40,761 nucleotides of DNA from REEB470 sp032117095 (lineage in GTDB: Bacteria; Bacillota; Bacilli; Paenibacillales; YIM-B00363), in NCBI GenBank assembly GCA_032117095.1, contig JAULZZ010000054.1:1-40761 (forward strand). The letters are read 5' to 3'. The notes below the pieces were generated by a model, which ran no database searches, was not told where the DNA came from, and was given only the letters and a program-made list of their open reading frames with translations. The position numbers were made by a program, and so were the translations under genes. Numbering within the stretch: the stretch's first letter is position 1; every line of letters starts with the position of its first letter. Positions 15,956 through 24,329 of the stretch are shown here, in pieces.

Positions 15956-16948
15956 TCAAGAAGAGGGGGCGACATCAAAAAGCGATTCGTTTTGTTTTTC
16001 AAAACGTTTGCGACTGATCCAGCCGACATCACTCCACAGCACTTCTCCATGCTTATTATAGCGTACGACAGCCACCAAAGGATACTGTTGTCGGTGCACA
16101 TACCGCAAATCACGCCACCAAATGACCGTGTCTTCGCCAAAGTGTTCAACAGATGCGCAGGGAAATCGACTAAAAGACAAAAAGGCATTGACATCGGGAT
16201 GCGTTTTTGATTGCATCACGAGGGGCGTTGTTGCGCTGCGGTATGTAACTACGGAGGAGAATCCGTTTTGGCGTGGCCAATCGCTGAGCGTGTACGTTTG
16301 ATCGCGATGTTGCACCAAGAGGGTCCACCGAAATGGGTGCATCGTAGGCAACACGACACAACGATCATGCAGGGAAATGGTGGTTCGTGCACGGTGACAG
16401 TGGCGATGATGTTGCCACACTTTGGCGATCAAATAGATGGGGAGTGCCGTGTACAAAGCAGGAAATATGCTTGAACCGTGCAACGTTCCCGTTGCCCAAA
16501 GCCCGATCGCGACCACGTGCATGCCGAACAAGAATGGATCAAAAATGTGGAGCACGTCCCAAGCCACCCATCGTTTGCTCCAAGGGCGTAACGCTTGTGT
16601 CCCATAACTGTTGAACAAATCGATAAAAATGTGCACATATACTGCCACACCGACCCAAAAAATCAGTGGAGCGAGGGGGACAGATGGAAAGGAAAAACGC
16701 AAGAAGAGTACGATGAGTGCGGTCCACAAAAATCCCAGCGGAAGCGCATGCGAAATCCCACGGTGATGGCGCATATATGAACGGTTTCCACGCAACCGAG
16801 AGAGCGCATCAAAATCCGGTGCTTGTGAGCCCACGACAGTCCCGATCAACACGGCAGTGGCGACGGTAGGATCCTGTGCGATGGCGGGATGGAGCTGGGC
16901 GAGTCCGCCCAAAGCGATCCCCATGACCAAATGCGTTGCGCTATCCAA
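15956..16948 (-). CDS. YfhP-like membrane-bound predicted metal-dependent hydrolase
   Basis: Belongs to the DUF457/YdjM-type integral membrane hydrolase-like family; YfhP is the Bacillus relative. The N-terminus MDSATHLVMGIALGG carries the family histidine, followed by SQAPDFDALSR and HHRGISHALPLG, which bring histidines and aspartates together as a likely metal site near the membrane. Four or five hydrophobic segments fill residues 1-180, and the C-terminal ~150 residues are soluble. The TTG start has GAGGAGG (16957-16963) 8 bases upstream. Its substrate is unknown. Confidence 0.82.
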   Translation of the reverse strand: MDSATHLVMGIALGGLAQLHPAIAQDPTVATAVLIGTVVGSQAPDFDALSRLRGNRSYMRHHRGISHALPLGFLWTALIVLFLRFSFPSVPLAPLIFWVGVAVYVHIFIDLFNSYGTQALRPWSKRWVAWDVLHIFDPFLFGMHVVAIGLWATGTLHGSSIFPALYTALPIYLIAKVWQHHRHCHRARTTISLHDRCVVLPTMHPFRWTLLVQHRDQTYTLSDWPRQNGFSSVVTYRSATTPLVMQSKTHPDVNAFLSFSRFPCASVEHFGEDTVIWWRDLRYVHRQQYPLVAVVRYNKHGEVLWSDVGWISRKRFEKQNESLFDVAPSS

Positions 16949-17105
16949 AACGAATCCCTCCTCATGCTTGCTAAATACAGTATTCCCAAAAACGGCTACA
17001 TAGTCGTCTATGCAGTTTATCGGTTACAAAAATAGGAAAGTGAGCAGAAGAGACCAAACTTTCGAGCATACCTGCGCATAAATATGAACGAACGGTTCTT
17101 TTCTG

Positions 17106-17134
17106 TTGACAAGCGAATAAACGTTTGGTAAACT
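17106..17134 (+). promoter_or_regulatory. SigA-type promoter
   Basis: TTGACA (17106-17111), a 17-base spacer and TAAACT (17129-17134) match the vegetative consensus well. It would transcribe the tiny ORF at 17167 and possibly read through the repeats into the spoIIB-like gene. Confidence 0.6.
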
Positions 17135-17166
17135 GGTGTTCGATAAGACAGTGGGAGGGAGCGCAC

Positions 17167-17211
17167 ATGAATTTTTTTTCCTCTTTGTTCGTGCATATCA
17201 TGATCATGTAG
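17167..17211 (+). CDS. Possible 14-residue hydrophobic peptide
   Basis: The ORF encodes MNFFSSLFVHIMIM. It has a strong Shine-Dalgarno (GGGAGGG) about 7 bases before the ATG and a near-consensus promoter 33 bases further up, an arrangement unlikely in plain spacer DNA. It could be a leader peptide, a small membrane peptide or the remnant of a gene cut by the repeats that follow. I do not recognise it. Confidence 0.35.
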   Translation: MNFFSSLFVHIMIM

Positions 17212-17268
17212 GGGCATGCATATGTGTGTGTGATGTCGCATACGCTTTATACGACTCTGTATTTCAAG

Positions 17269-17362
17269 GGCGCCTCGATAAACCGATTTGTAAAAAATCA
17301 CCTTGCCGTAAACAAGCGCTTTTTTGCGCATGTTTATGCGTGTGATGGGCTTGATAGCGGTA
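17269..17362. repeat. Family A structured repeat, copy 3
   Basis: It carries the shared core AAAAATCACCTTGCCGTAAA. GTAAACA pairs with TGTTTAT, GCGC with GCGC around a T6 loop, and ATCAC with GTGAT. The outer arms (CCTCGATAAACC and GGGCTTGATAGCGG) pair less well than in copies 1 and 2. Confidence 0.72.
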
Positions 17363-17379
17363 CGCTCAATAGTAATACA

Positions 17380-17460
17380 TACAAGCGATCGATGAAACCG
17401 CCATTTGCATGTGCGCAAAGGGAAGTCGACTGTCTGTATGTTTTCAATAAGGGATTCGTG
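17380..17460. repeat. Shortened copy of the 125-bp repeat type
   Basis: The right half, GCAAAGGG...CTGTATGTTTTCAATAAGGGATTCGT, matches the right halves of the elements at 29527 and 34343. The left part is short and diverged. It lies just after the family A copy and before the spoIIB-like gene. Confidence 0.45.
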
Positions 17461-17498
17461 TTCCCCATGGATCCATTCACACTGGAGGTGTGTGTACG

Positions 17499-18722
17499 AT
17501 GATGATGCACATACGCGGAGCATCCATGCCCGATCCGCGAACAGCTTCGAAGGGGTTGGACGACGCGTTGGATCGGTCGCTCGCAGATTCTTTTTTACTG
17601 CCCCCAGATGCGCTTCCTGTTGACGAACAGACATCCCAAGCCACTGCCTACGACACTGGTATAGTGTCTACGACGAACAGCGCACATGCACATCGGGCGA
17701 ACGACACCCCTGTTGAAGATAGTACGGTGGAAGATGCCATTGGGGATGTAGTCTCTTTAGCCCCTGTGCAATATGCAAAAAAACGTGCTTTCCCTTCCCC
17801 AATATGGGGCACGATGCTCGGTTCGGGGATTGCCGCTGTCGTCACAGGGGTATTGTTCGGCTCTGCACTGCTTTCGCTCGCCGCGGAGACCGCCACACCT
17901 TCGCCACCTGTTGCTCGCTCGTCTTCTCCTATTGATGCAGCAGTGCCCGTTTCTGTGCCCGTGACGGTCGAGGAACATGCGCAGGAGACGACGACCTTGA
18001 TAGCGCCACAAAAGGCCTCCCCTAAAATGACGACCGAGGGTCAATCGCCTTCTTTGTATGTGATTCAATATGGCGTGTTCCGTCAACAATCCGGTGCACG
18101 CGAACGTATGCGGCAGTTGCACGCCCGAGGGGTGGCGGCTGTGATGAGTGCGACATCCCCGTACCGCGTATACGGTGCGGTGATTCCTGACCGCAACCAA
18201 GCGATCGCGTTTGGTCATATGCTTCGACAAGTCGATGCAGAAGTACTCGTCAAAGGATGGGAGTGGCCCCTTGCAGCGGCCGTCCAGCGTGTTGCAGCAT
18301 TGCCCAGATCAGACATTCCCGACTTTATTACACAAAACCGTCATGTCATGCAGTGGTATAGTACACAAAGCAGCGCACGACTACTTTCTAAAGAAGTCGA
18401 ACGTACCGTGGAGACGAGCGTGCCATCGTTCGTACAAGCCCATGTTGTACTAGCACAAAAATCATCCGCCTTGCTTCCGCAGGCGACTGCGCCACGACGC
18501 AATCCTGTGCACGCAAAGATGGACGATTGTTTTATTCGCGCATCCGAAGCATGGGAGGCATACACCAAACGCCCGTTGCGACGTTACCTTTGGGACATCC
18601 AACAGCAGATGCTCCGGTATGTTGCATTGGAACATACATTTTTCATGCAGGAAGCAGTGTCCGTGTCGCACAGCACTCCCCTTCAAAGCACGCCACATAC
18701 AGATCACATAAGGACAAGGTGA
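17499..18722 (+). CDS. spoIIB: SpoIIB-like sporulation protein with SPOR domain
   Basis: A single-pass membrane protein: residues ~1-95 cytoplasmic, acidic and low-complexity; a membrane segment at ~100-125 (MLGSGIAAVVTGVLFGSALLS); a Ser/Pro/Thr-rich linker; and a SPOR-type peptidoglycan-binding domain at ~180-245 (YVIQYGVFRQQSGARERMR ... VYGAVIPDRNQAI). SpoIIB of Bacillus has this layout, localises to the septum and helps engulfment. The following radC supports it, since spoIIB-maf-radC is the Bacillus order; maf is missing here. GGAGG lies 10 bases before the ATG at 17499. The last ~150 residues are unusual for the family. Confidence 0.7.
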   Translation: MMMHIRGASMPDPRTASKGLDDALDRSLADSFLLPPDALPVDEQTSQATAYDTGIVSTTNSAHAHRANDTPVEDSTVEDAIGDVVSLAPVQYAKKRAFPSPIWGTMLGSGIAAVVTGVLFGSALLSLAAETATPSPPVARSSSPIDAAVPVSVPVTVEEHAQETTTLIAPQKASPKMTTEGQSPSLYVIQYGVFRQQSGARERMRQLHARGVAAVMSATSPYRVYGAVIPDRNQAIAFGHMLRQVDAEVLVKGWEWPLAAAVQRVAALPRSDIPDFITQNRHVMQWYSTQSSARLLSKEVERTVETSVPSFVQAHVVLAQKSSALLPQATAPRRNPVHAKMDDCFIRASEAWEAYTKRPLRRYLWDIQQQMLRYVALEHTFFMQEAVSVSHSTPLQSTPHTDHIRTR

Positions 18723-18731
18723 AAATACGCC

Positions 18732-19418
18732 ATGAGTGAACCGATCCGTATTCATGACATGCCCTTAGATGAGCGCCCCCGCGAACGGATGCTCACCCAA
18801 GGGGCTATCAGTCTCAGTCACGCCGAATTACTCGCGATTTTACTGCGTACAGGCACTGCCAAGGAATCTGCTTTGGCACTGGCACACCGCTTGTTGCACG
18901 TGTGTGGTGGGCTACAAGGGCTCAGTGAAAGCACGGTTGAACAGTTACAAGCGTGCAAAGGAATCGGCACCGCCAAGGCGTTGCATATTCATGCCGCCCT
19001 CGAGTTAGGAAAGCGCACCGTCAAAACAACGATCGGCATGCGTCCTGCTTTGCGCAACCCACAAGAGGTCAGCGCCTTGGTGATGGAAGAAATGCGCGGA
19101 TTGCAACAGGAACACTTTGTTTGCTTGTTTCTGGACACCAAATGTCGGCTGATTTCACGGGAAACGATCTCCATTGGCACGGTGGACCAGACACTCGTTT
19201 CCCCGCGGGATGTGTTTCGCCTTGCCCTAAAACGCAGTGCCACCGCCTTGATTTGCGTACACAATCATCCGAGCGGAGATCCCACGCCGAGTCAGGCGGA
19301 CATCGCCATGACCAAACGACTGCAAGAGGTGGGTATCCTCCTTGGCGTTTCGATGCATGACCATCTCATTATCGGGCAACAACGATACGTCAGCATGAAA
19401 GAACAAGCCTATATTTAA
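18732..19418 (+). CDS. radC: RadC/UPF0758 family JAB-domain protein
   Basis: The N-terminal ~100 residues contain a helix-hairpin-helix (LQACKGIGTAKALHI) and the C-terminal ~125 residues an MPN/JAB metalloprotease-like domain with VHNHPSGDPTPSQAD (His177, His179, Asp190 as zinc ligands). The name comes from an old assignment to recombination repair that did not hold up; the molecular role is not established. Length of 228 residues is normal. It starts 9 bases after the spoIIB-like stop and is probably in the same operon. It converges on the coat array with only 11 bases between stops. Confidence 0.93.
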   Translation: MSEPIRIHDMPLDERPRERMLTQGAISLSHAELLAILLRTGTAKESALALAHRLLHVCGGLQGLSESTVEQLQACKGIGTAKALHIHAALELGKRTVKTTIGMRPALRNPQEVSALVMEEMRGLQQEHFVCLFLDTKCRLISRETISIGTVDQTLVSPRDVFRLALKRSATALICVHNHPSGDPTPSQADIAMTKRLQEVGILLGVSMHDHLIIGQQRYVSMKEQAYI

Positions 19419-19429
19419 CCGCATTTCGA

Positions 19430-20575
19430 CTATGCGTGGGTTTCTTTAAAAGACGTTTGCTGTTGTATCTTCCATTTTGCATACCCGAGCAAGTAGTCAA
19501 TCGATTGTGTATAGACAGGCATCGCATGAATACGGCGAAAAATATCCCGAGACGGCTTTGGATTGACTTCGAGTAACCACGATTTTCCTTGCGGGTCGAC
19601 GGCGATGTCTAATGCGAGTTCACACAACGTATGCGTTTTGCGATCGAGACGTCTGACGATGCGGGAACCGAGCGTTTCCATTTCGGTGAGGATGCGTGTG
19701 CACATGCGAGGGGGATGCCCCTTTTTTTTGAGCAACGTTTCGGCGACGATCGCCTGCCCGCCACCATGTAAGTTGGATGTGATACTTTCGATGGCCCCAA
19801 TCCGTCCCGCACACCCTGTCACACCCCAAGCCCCTTGATCGTTTTTTTGCATGAGCAAGCGAAAGTCGTGTACACGTCCATCCGGTAGCGTCACATCGAT
19901 GCCTTGTTGCACCACGCACGGCGCACCTCTTTCGATCGCTGTGAGCAAACGTATTGTTTCTTGGGGAGACGCCGACACGTGATGGACGTGTTTGCGGGCT
20001 TGATCTCGTCCCCATATGTGGTAACTGCGAGTATCCTTTTTGCGTTGTAGGCAGACGACGCCACGGCCTCCTGTGCCGTGAATCGGCTTCACGAATACAC
20101 GGGGATGTCGCTGACTAAAACGGGCGACCGAAGCAAAGTCGGTATACAGCACGGTTTCAGGCAAATGGGGGCGAATGAGCGGATCCCCTACGAGACGGCG
20201 GTATACGGTCCATTTGTTCCCGAGCGGACGATTTAGCCATTGCAACTCGGGGTGTGCTTGGCGAAATGCGGTTACTTTTTTGAATTTTGGGTGGTGTTGC
20301 AACCGACAGCGGTCAAAAACGAGCTGGGGGAGGGGCTTCCACATACGAACCCATTTTTGTCGGGCAATTTCGTATACGTTTGCTCGTACTTTTGGGGGCG
20401 AAGTATGCACATCTTCGGGATCAAAAACGTACGCATCGATGTGTAAGGAGTGGGCACGGGCGATGAGACGCTGAAAAAAAACACGCTCTTCCATCCGCTT
20501 ATTTTTGAGGTACAAGGTGAGTATGCCTAGCGAGAGCGGGGCGATGGCCAACGCCTCCTTTGTTGCGATCGCCAT
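19430..20575 (-). CDS. YheC/YheD-family spore-coat-associated ATP-grasp protein, paralogue 5
   Basis: Last of five tandem paralogues. ATP-grasp features: lysine motif VFVKPIHGTGGRGVVCL, VVQQGIDVTLP, HDFRLLMQKNDQGAWGV, and the Mg-binding DIAVDPQGKSWLLEVNPKP. The N-terminus SLGILTLYLKN fits YheC. The start is ambiguous: the ATG at 20575 has no good Shine-Dalgarno, while a perfect AAGGAGG (20560-20554) lies 8 bases before an in-frame ATC (20545-20543) and 2 bases before a TTG. It overlaps the upstream paralogue by up to 49 bases. Relatives are associated with the endospore coat; the ligated substrate is unknown. Confidence 0.88.
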   Translation of the reverse strand: MAIATKEALAIAPLSLGILTLYLKNKRMEERVFFQRLIARAHSLHIDAYVFDPEDVHTSPPKVRANVYEIARQKWVRMWKPLPQLVFDRCRLQHHPKFKKVTAFRQAHPELQWLNRPLGNKWTVYRRLVGDPLIRPHLPETVLYTDFASVARFSQRHPRVFVKPIHGTGGRGVVCLQRKKDTRSYHIWGRDQARKHVHHVSASPQETIRLLTAIERGAPCVVQQGIDVTLPDGRVHDFRLLMQKNDQGAWGVTGCAGRIGAIESITSNLHGGGQAIVAETLLKKKGHPPRMCTRILTEMETLGSRIVRRLDRKTHTLCELALDIAVDPQGKSWLLEVNPKPSRDIFRRIHAMPVYTQSIDYLLGYAKWKIQQQTSFKETHA

Positions 20576-21714
20576 GATGCGATCATCGTGCGCTTTGGGG
20601 GATGCATTGCCAAGTAGTGCCAGTATTGCATGAGACGATCCAACGATTTTTGGCGAATATGCGGTTCATTAAATTTCATCGGTTTGGCATTCGCCTCAAA
20701 AAACCACAGTTTTCCTTGGCGATCGATCCCGATGTCCATCGACATTTCTCCCCACGTATGCCCTGTGTGTCGTTCGATGTGCGCAGCGAGTTGCAATGAT
20801 TTTTTTTGCACACGTTGCAAAATAGCGAGACTTTTTTTCTCCCCGAATAACGTAGCCAACAATGGCAACGGACGTGCGATCGTTCCGCCACGGGGCACAT
20901 GCGTCGTAATGCTCCGCACCCCTGCGATGCGCGCCCCGACACCCGAAACGCTCCACTGGCCACGTGCATTTTTTTGAATTAACGTACGTATATCAAATGG
21001 ACGTTCGTGTGCGTGTGCGAGACGGATGCCTTGCTGGACGATGTACTCCTTCATGCGCATGAGTTTGCGCATGCCGTCGTACAGTTGGGCGATCGTATCA
21101 TAGGAGGTCGTTTGGGTGTCGCTGTCGTTTTGGATGGTGAGCATGTACTGGCCGTCTTGTTGTTGGATGCGCATGATGCCCTTGCCTGCTTTTCCTTTGA
21201 TCGGTTTGACGTAAAGGAGACGATGACGGCGACACATGCGTGTAAGATCGGACAATTGCTGGAGATACACCGTTTCTGGCACGGATGCCCGTAGCGTCGA
21301 AGAAGACGTGATCCATTCAAATAACTTCCATTTGCTAATAAACCCAGGGTTAAAAAAATGGATGTGCGGATGATACAAACATGCTGTGATGAGTTGTTGT
21401 ACAGCGGGCAATTGTTCGAATTTACGATAGGGGATGCGGTTGTATACGATGGCGGGGAAGGGAAGCGCAGATTGGACCCAGCGCCGTTGAGCGGGCATGT
21501 AACGATACCCTTGAATGAGTCCGCGGCGACGCATGTCGAGCGCATCGTGCGTCACGATGTAGGCAGTGATGCCGTGTTGCTTTGCTTTGGCGAGCAAGGC
21601 GATAAAATGCGCACGATCTCCCCGGAACATGCGTGTGTGGTCACGATACGTTAAGATGGCGACGACGGGTTTTGGCGTATTTGTCGTGTTTGGCGGTGTA
21701 AGAGGCGTGTTCAT
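20527..21714 (-). CDS. YheC/YheD-family spore-coat-associated ATP-grasp protein, paralogue 4
   Basis: ATP-grasp protein of 395 residues. Key motifs are YVKPIKGKAGKGIMRI, YIVQQGIRLAHAHERPFDI, IQKNARGQWSVSGVGARIAG and DIGIDRQGKLWFFEANAKP. The N-terminus PVVAILTYRD is YheC-like. The ATG at 21714 overlaps the stop of paralogue 3 by 4 bases and has AAGGGGG upstream. The C-terminus is basic and serine/arginine-rich (SWRSQQRRRWPSPRSR), a tail common among coat proteins. Expected site of action is the mother cell or the coat surface, by family association only. Confidence 0.9.
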   Translation of the reverse strand: MNTPLTPPNTTNTPKPVVAILTYRDHTRMFRGDRAHFIALLAKAKQHGITAYIVTHDALDMRRRGLIQGYRYMPAQRRWVQSALPFPAIVYNRIPYRKFEQLPAVQQLITACLYHPHIHFFNPGFISKWKLFEWITSSSTLRASVPETVYLQQLSDLTRMCRRHRLLYVKPIKGKAGKGIMRIQQQDGQYMLTIQNDSDTQTTSYDTIAQLYDGMRKLMRMKEYIVQQGIRLAHAHERPFDIRTLIQKNARGQWSVSGVGARIAGVRSITTHVPRGGTIARPLPLLATLFGEKKSLAILQRVQKKSLQLAAHIERHTGHTWGEMSMDIGIDRQGKLWFFEANAKPMKFNEPHIRQKSLDRLMQYWHYLAMHPPKRTMIASWRSQQRRRWPSPRSR

Positions 21715-23090
21715 CGTTTTTGACCCCCTTGGCGTTTGAATTTTGCCAAGTACAAACAATGCGCATAAAACAAAGACAACGTTCGTTTTCCTTCTTCACG
21801 CAATGCAGGGTGCTTAAAGATGGAGTGCCCCGGTTTGGCATTCACTTCAAACATCCAGATGTTCTCGTCTTCGTCCACGCCGATGTCAAAGCCGAGTTCC
21901 CCGATATGGTGTGTGGAGCGCCGAACGATCGCCTGTGCTAGCTGTATACAAACGTCTTTTATCTTCGTGAGCAGCGCATCTGCACGTTCTCCAAAGAGCG
22001 ACCATAAGGCCGTTTCGGGTGTCAACAACGTGCCCCCATTGCGAATGTGCGTCGTGATGCTGCCCTTTCCCGCCTTTTTGCAGCCCATGCCACTGACAAC
22101 CCATGCATTGGTTTCGTCCCGCATGAGATGCACACGAAAATCGATCGGACGGCCTTCGAGTGCGAGGAGACGGATGCCTTGTTGGACGACGACCGCATGC
22201 AACCGTCCTTGCCCGCGGGTGAGGTGTTTCCACATGGAAGCAAACGTTGCAAAGCGAAAAACCATGTTTGTAGACGCGATACGGGAGCGGACGGTATACC
22301 CACGGGGGGTCGTAGCCACGCGAAAAATGCCTTTTCCCAAACTTCCAGTTGTCGGTTTGACATAGAGAAAGGGATGTTTTTTGAGCATTGCCTGAAATTG
22401 GGAGGCAGAAGGACGGATCAACGACTGTGGCAAATATCGTTTGATATCTTCTTGTTGTGCGAGCAACCGATACACATCGGATTTGTTATAAAAACTCCAA
22501 TTAAAGAAAGGGATTCGCTGTCGAATCAGGCGATGTTTTAATGCCAAAATCGCGGGTGAACGGTCTGCTTGGCGACTGGCCAACCGATTGTATACGACAT
22601 CGGGGAGCGGGACATTGAGCCGCAGCCAGCCCCCTTGTGGATTGGCAAACATCCCAGTCACCGTTTGTTGTTGCCAGTGCACATCACGTGGCGTAAACGC
22701 AAAAGCGTATGCTTTTCCAGGGCTGTGCAACAAGATTTCTCGCAAAAATGGTGTGCGCGTCCCGAATGGATGGGTCGGATGAACGATGCCATTCGTTAAA
22801 ATGCCGATCAAAGGCCCGATGCGGATGCGCCGGCGTGTGACATCGGTTGCCACCATCATGCGCCCTGGCAACGGTGCGCGAATGGCGGTGTGCACGGTTT
22901 TTGGGAGGAGCAGATGGCGTCCTTTGCGCCGATACGTCTGCACGTGGGAACGATATTGGCGATTTCCGAGGGCGAGAGCGACCGTACGCTTTCCTTTTAA
23001 GCGAAGTTGTTTGGCGACAGCGGGGCTGACATAAACGGTGTTTTTCCGCTTGTTGTTGTCAAAGTGGATATGGCTAAACGTCACGGGCAT
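21711..23090 (-). CDS. YheD-type spore-coat-associated ATP-grasp protein, paralogue 3
   Basis: The product has 459 residues. Beyond the ATP-grasp core it has the N-terminal YheD extension: a beta-rich region (about 1-95) leading to IRIGPLIGILTNG. Core motifs are LYVKPTTGSLGKGIFRV, VVQQGIRLLALEGRPIDF, GMGCKKAGKGSITTH and DIGVDEDENIWMFEVNAKPG. The ATG at 23090 has GAGGAGG (23099-23105) 8 bases upstream; the TTG just before it is less likely. It overlaps paralogue 2 by 17 bases and paralogue 4 by 4, so the array is translated as one unit. Confidence 0.9.
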   Translation of the reverse strand: MPVTFSHIHFDNNKRKNTVYVSPAVAKQLRLKGKRTVALALGNRQYRSHVQTYRRKGRHLLLPKTVHTAIRAPLPGRMMVATDVTRRRIRIGPLIGILTNGIVHPTHPFGTRTPFLREILLHSPGKAYAFAFTPRDVHWQQQTVTGMFANPQGGWLRLNVPLPDVVYNRLASRQADRSPAILALKHRLIRQRIPFFNWSFYNKSDVYRLLAQQEDIKRYLPQSLIRPSASQFQAMLKKHPFLYVKPTTGSLGKGIFRVATTPRGYTVRSRIASTNMVFRFATFASMWKHLTRGQGRLHAVVVQQGIRLLALEGRPIDFRVHLMRDETNAWVVSGMGCKKAGKGSITTHIRNGGTLLTPETALWSLFGERADALLTKIKDVCIQLAQAIVRRSTHHIGELGFDIGVDEDENIWMFEVNAKPGHSIFKHPALREEGKRTLSLFYAHCLYLAKFKRQGGQKR

Positions 23091-24294
23091 CAAACGCGCC
23101 TCCTCTATGCTGTCTGTTCAATGTATACTGTGCATAATGCAAGGGGAGGGTGAACGCTTCTCGTGTTTTGGCAAGTGGAAATGTGTGGACGAAGGCGTGA
23201 CGCCCTGGTTTTCCATTGGCTTCGAGCAACCATACGTTCCCGTATCGAGACACTCCAAAATCCAACCCCAATTCGAGCAGTGGGCCGATTTGTTGCTCCA
23301 ACCGTGTCGCTATCTGCTGTGATCGCATCGCCAACGTCGCACATAGTGCATCGCTAGAAACATGCGGACAATGCTTCTTCAAAAATACAGACGCCTCTTG
23401 GGGTATTCCGCCTTGATGCAAATTGGACGTGAGTGCCCCTACCGAACCGATGCGTGCAACGGCGCCAGTCATGTGCCACGCACCGCTCCCATTTTTTTGG
23501 ATGAGTACACGGACATCCGCGGGACAATCGTCTTCCGTATTGAGGGGCAATGCTTGTTGTACGAGAAACGTTTTGTTTCGATAAAGAGACTGCACATGGC
23601 GTGCAACATCTTGCACGCGATGCCAGCGTGTCGGAAGTGCCTGGGGAGACGAACGCCTTGTGCCCCCGGAAAGTGTATAGGTGGGAAAATGTGCTCCGCG
23701 AGGGGAATGGCGTTCGAGCCGCAGTATTCCGTGTCCTTGCATCCCCTGCGCAGGTTTTAAGATGAGTGCACGATGTGCATCCAACATGGTTTCGAATGTT
23801 TTTATGCTGTGATAAAGCTGCGTGTGAGGCAACCATGAAGCGATTTCACTGTCATTTTTCAACAACTTGTATACGGTGTATTTGTCTGGTACGGGGTTGC
23901 AAAGCCAGCGGAGCGGTGCGGGATGTGTCGGTTTCGCACGTATCGCAGAAAACGGATGCACGATTCGACGAGATGGGACCGATGCACGATCTTCGGGGGA
24001 TGGAGGGAAGTAGCGGTCATAGAGCAGGAGTGGGACGGCGTACCGCTTTTTTGTCCAGTGGTGGGTATGCGGATCGTACGTGTAGCCGATGATCGGGTCG
24101 TCTGTGTGCGTGATACGACTGCCGATGACAATCATGCGCATGCCGAGCAGGGGAGCGCCCACGGTGAGCCAACGCAAATAGACAAAATCCGTGAACGGCA
24201 ACACGGTGGTGTTCCCTGTGCGCAGCGACACATTGCGTTCATGTAGGGCGACGACAACGCCAATATCGGCGTGGCAAAGCGTTTCATGCGACAT
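23074..24294 (-). CDS. YheC/YheD-family ATP-grasp protein, paralogue 2 (most diverged)
   Basis: A product of about 406 residues if the ATG at 24294 is used; the upstream ATG at 24309 abuts AAAAGG and is less likely. Motifs are recognisable but altered: LILKPAQGMQGHGILRL has His where the others have Lys or Arg in the glycine-rich loop, FLVQQALPLN replaces VQQGI, ADVRVLIQKNGSGAW replaces the usual DFR, and DFGVSRYGNVWLLEANGKPG lacks an acidic residue seen in its paralogues. These changes may reflect a different substrate or relaxed activity. It starts 35 bases after paralogue 1. Confidence 0.86.
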   Translation of the reverse strand: MSHETLCHADIGVVVALHERNVSLRTGNTTVLPFTDFVYLRWLTVGAPLLGMRMIVIGSRITHTDDPIIGYTYDPHTHHWTKKRYAVPLLLYDRYFPPSPEDRASVPSRRIVHPFSAIRAKPTHPAPLRWLCNPVPDKYTVYKLLKNDSEIASWLPHTQLYHSIKTFETMLDAHRALILKPAQGMQGHGILRLERHSPRGAHFPTYTLSGGTRRSSPQALPTRWHRVQDVARHVQSLYRNKTFLVQQALPLNTEDDCPADVRVLIQKNGSGAWHMTGAVARIGSVGALTSNLHQGGIPQEASVFLKKHCPHVSSDALCATLAMRSQQIATRLEQQIGPLLELGLDFGVSRYGNVWLLEANGKPGRHAFVHTFPLAKTREAFTLPLHYAQYTLNRQHRGGAFDARDV

Positions 24295-24329
24295 CACACA
24301 CGGTTCCATCCTTTTTGTAGCGTTTTCCT

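Noticed and set aside
21007..21294. Plus-strand ORF opposite the fourth ATP-grasp gene
   Set aside because: Antisense shadow; no start signal and hydrophobic/acidic composition explained by the complement.
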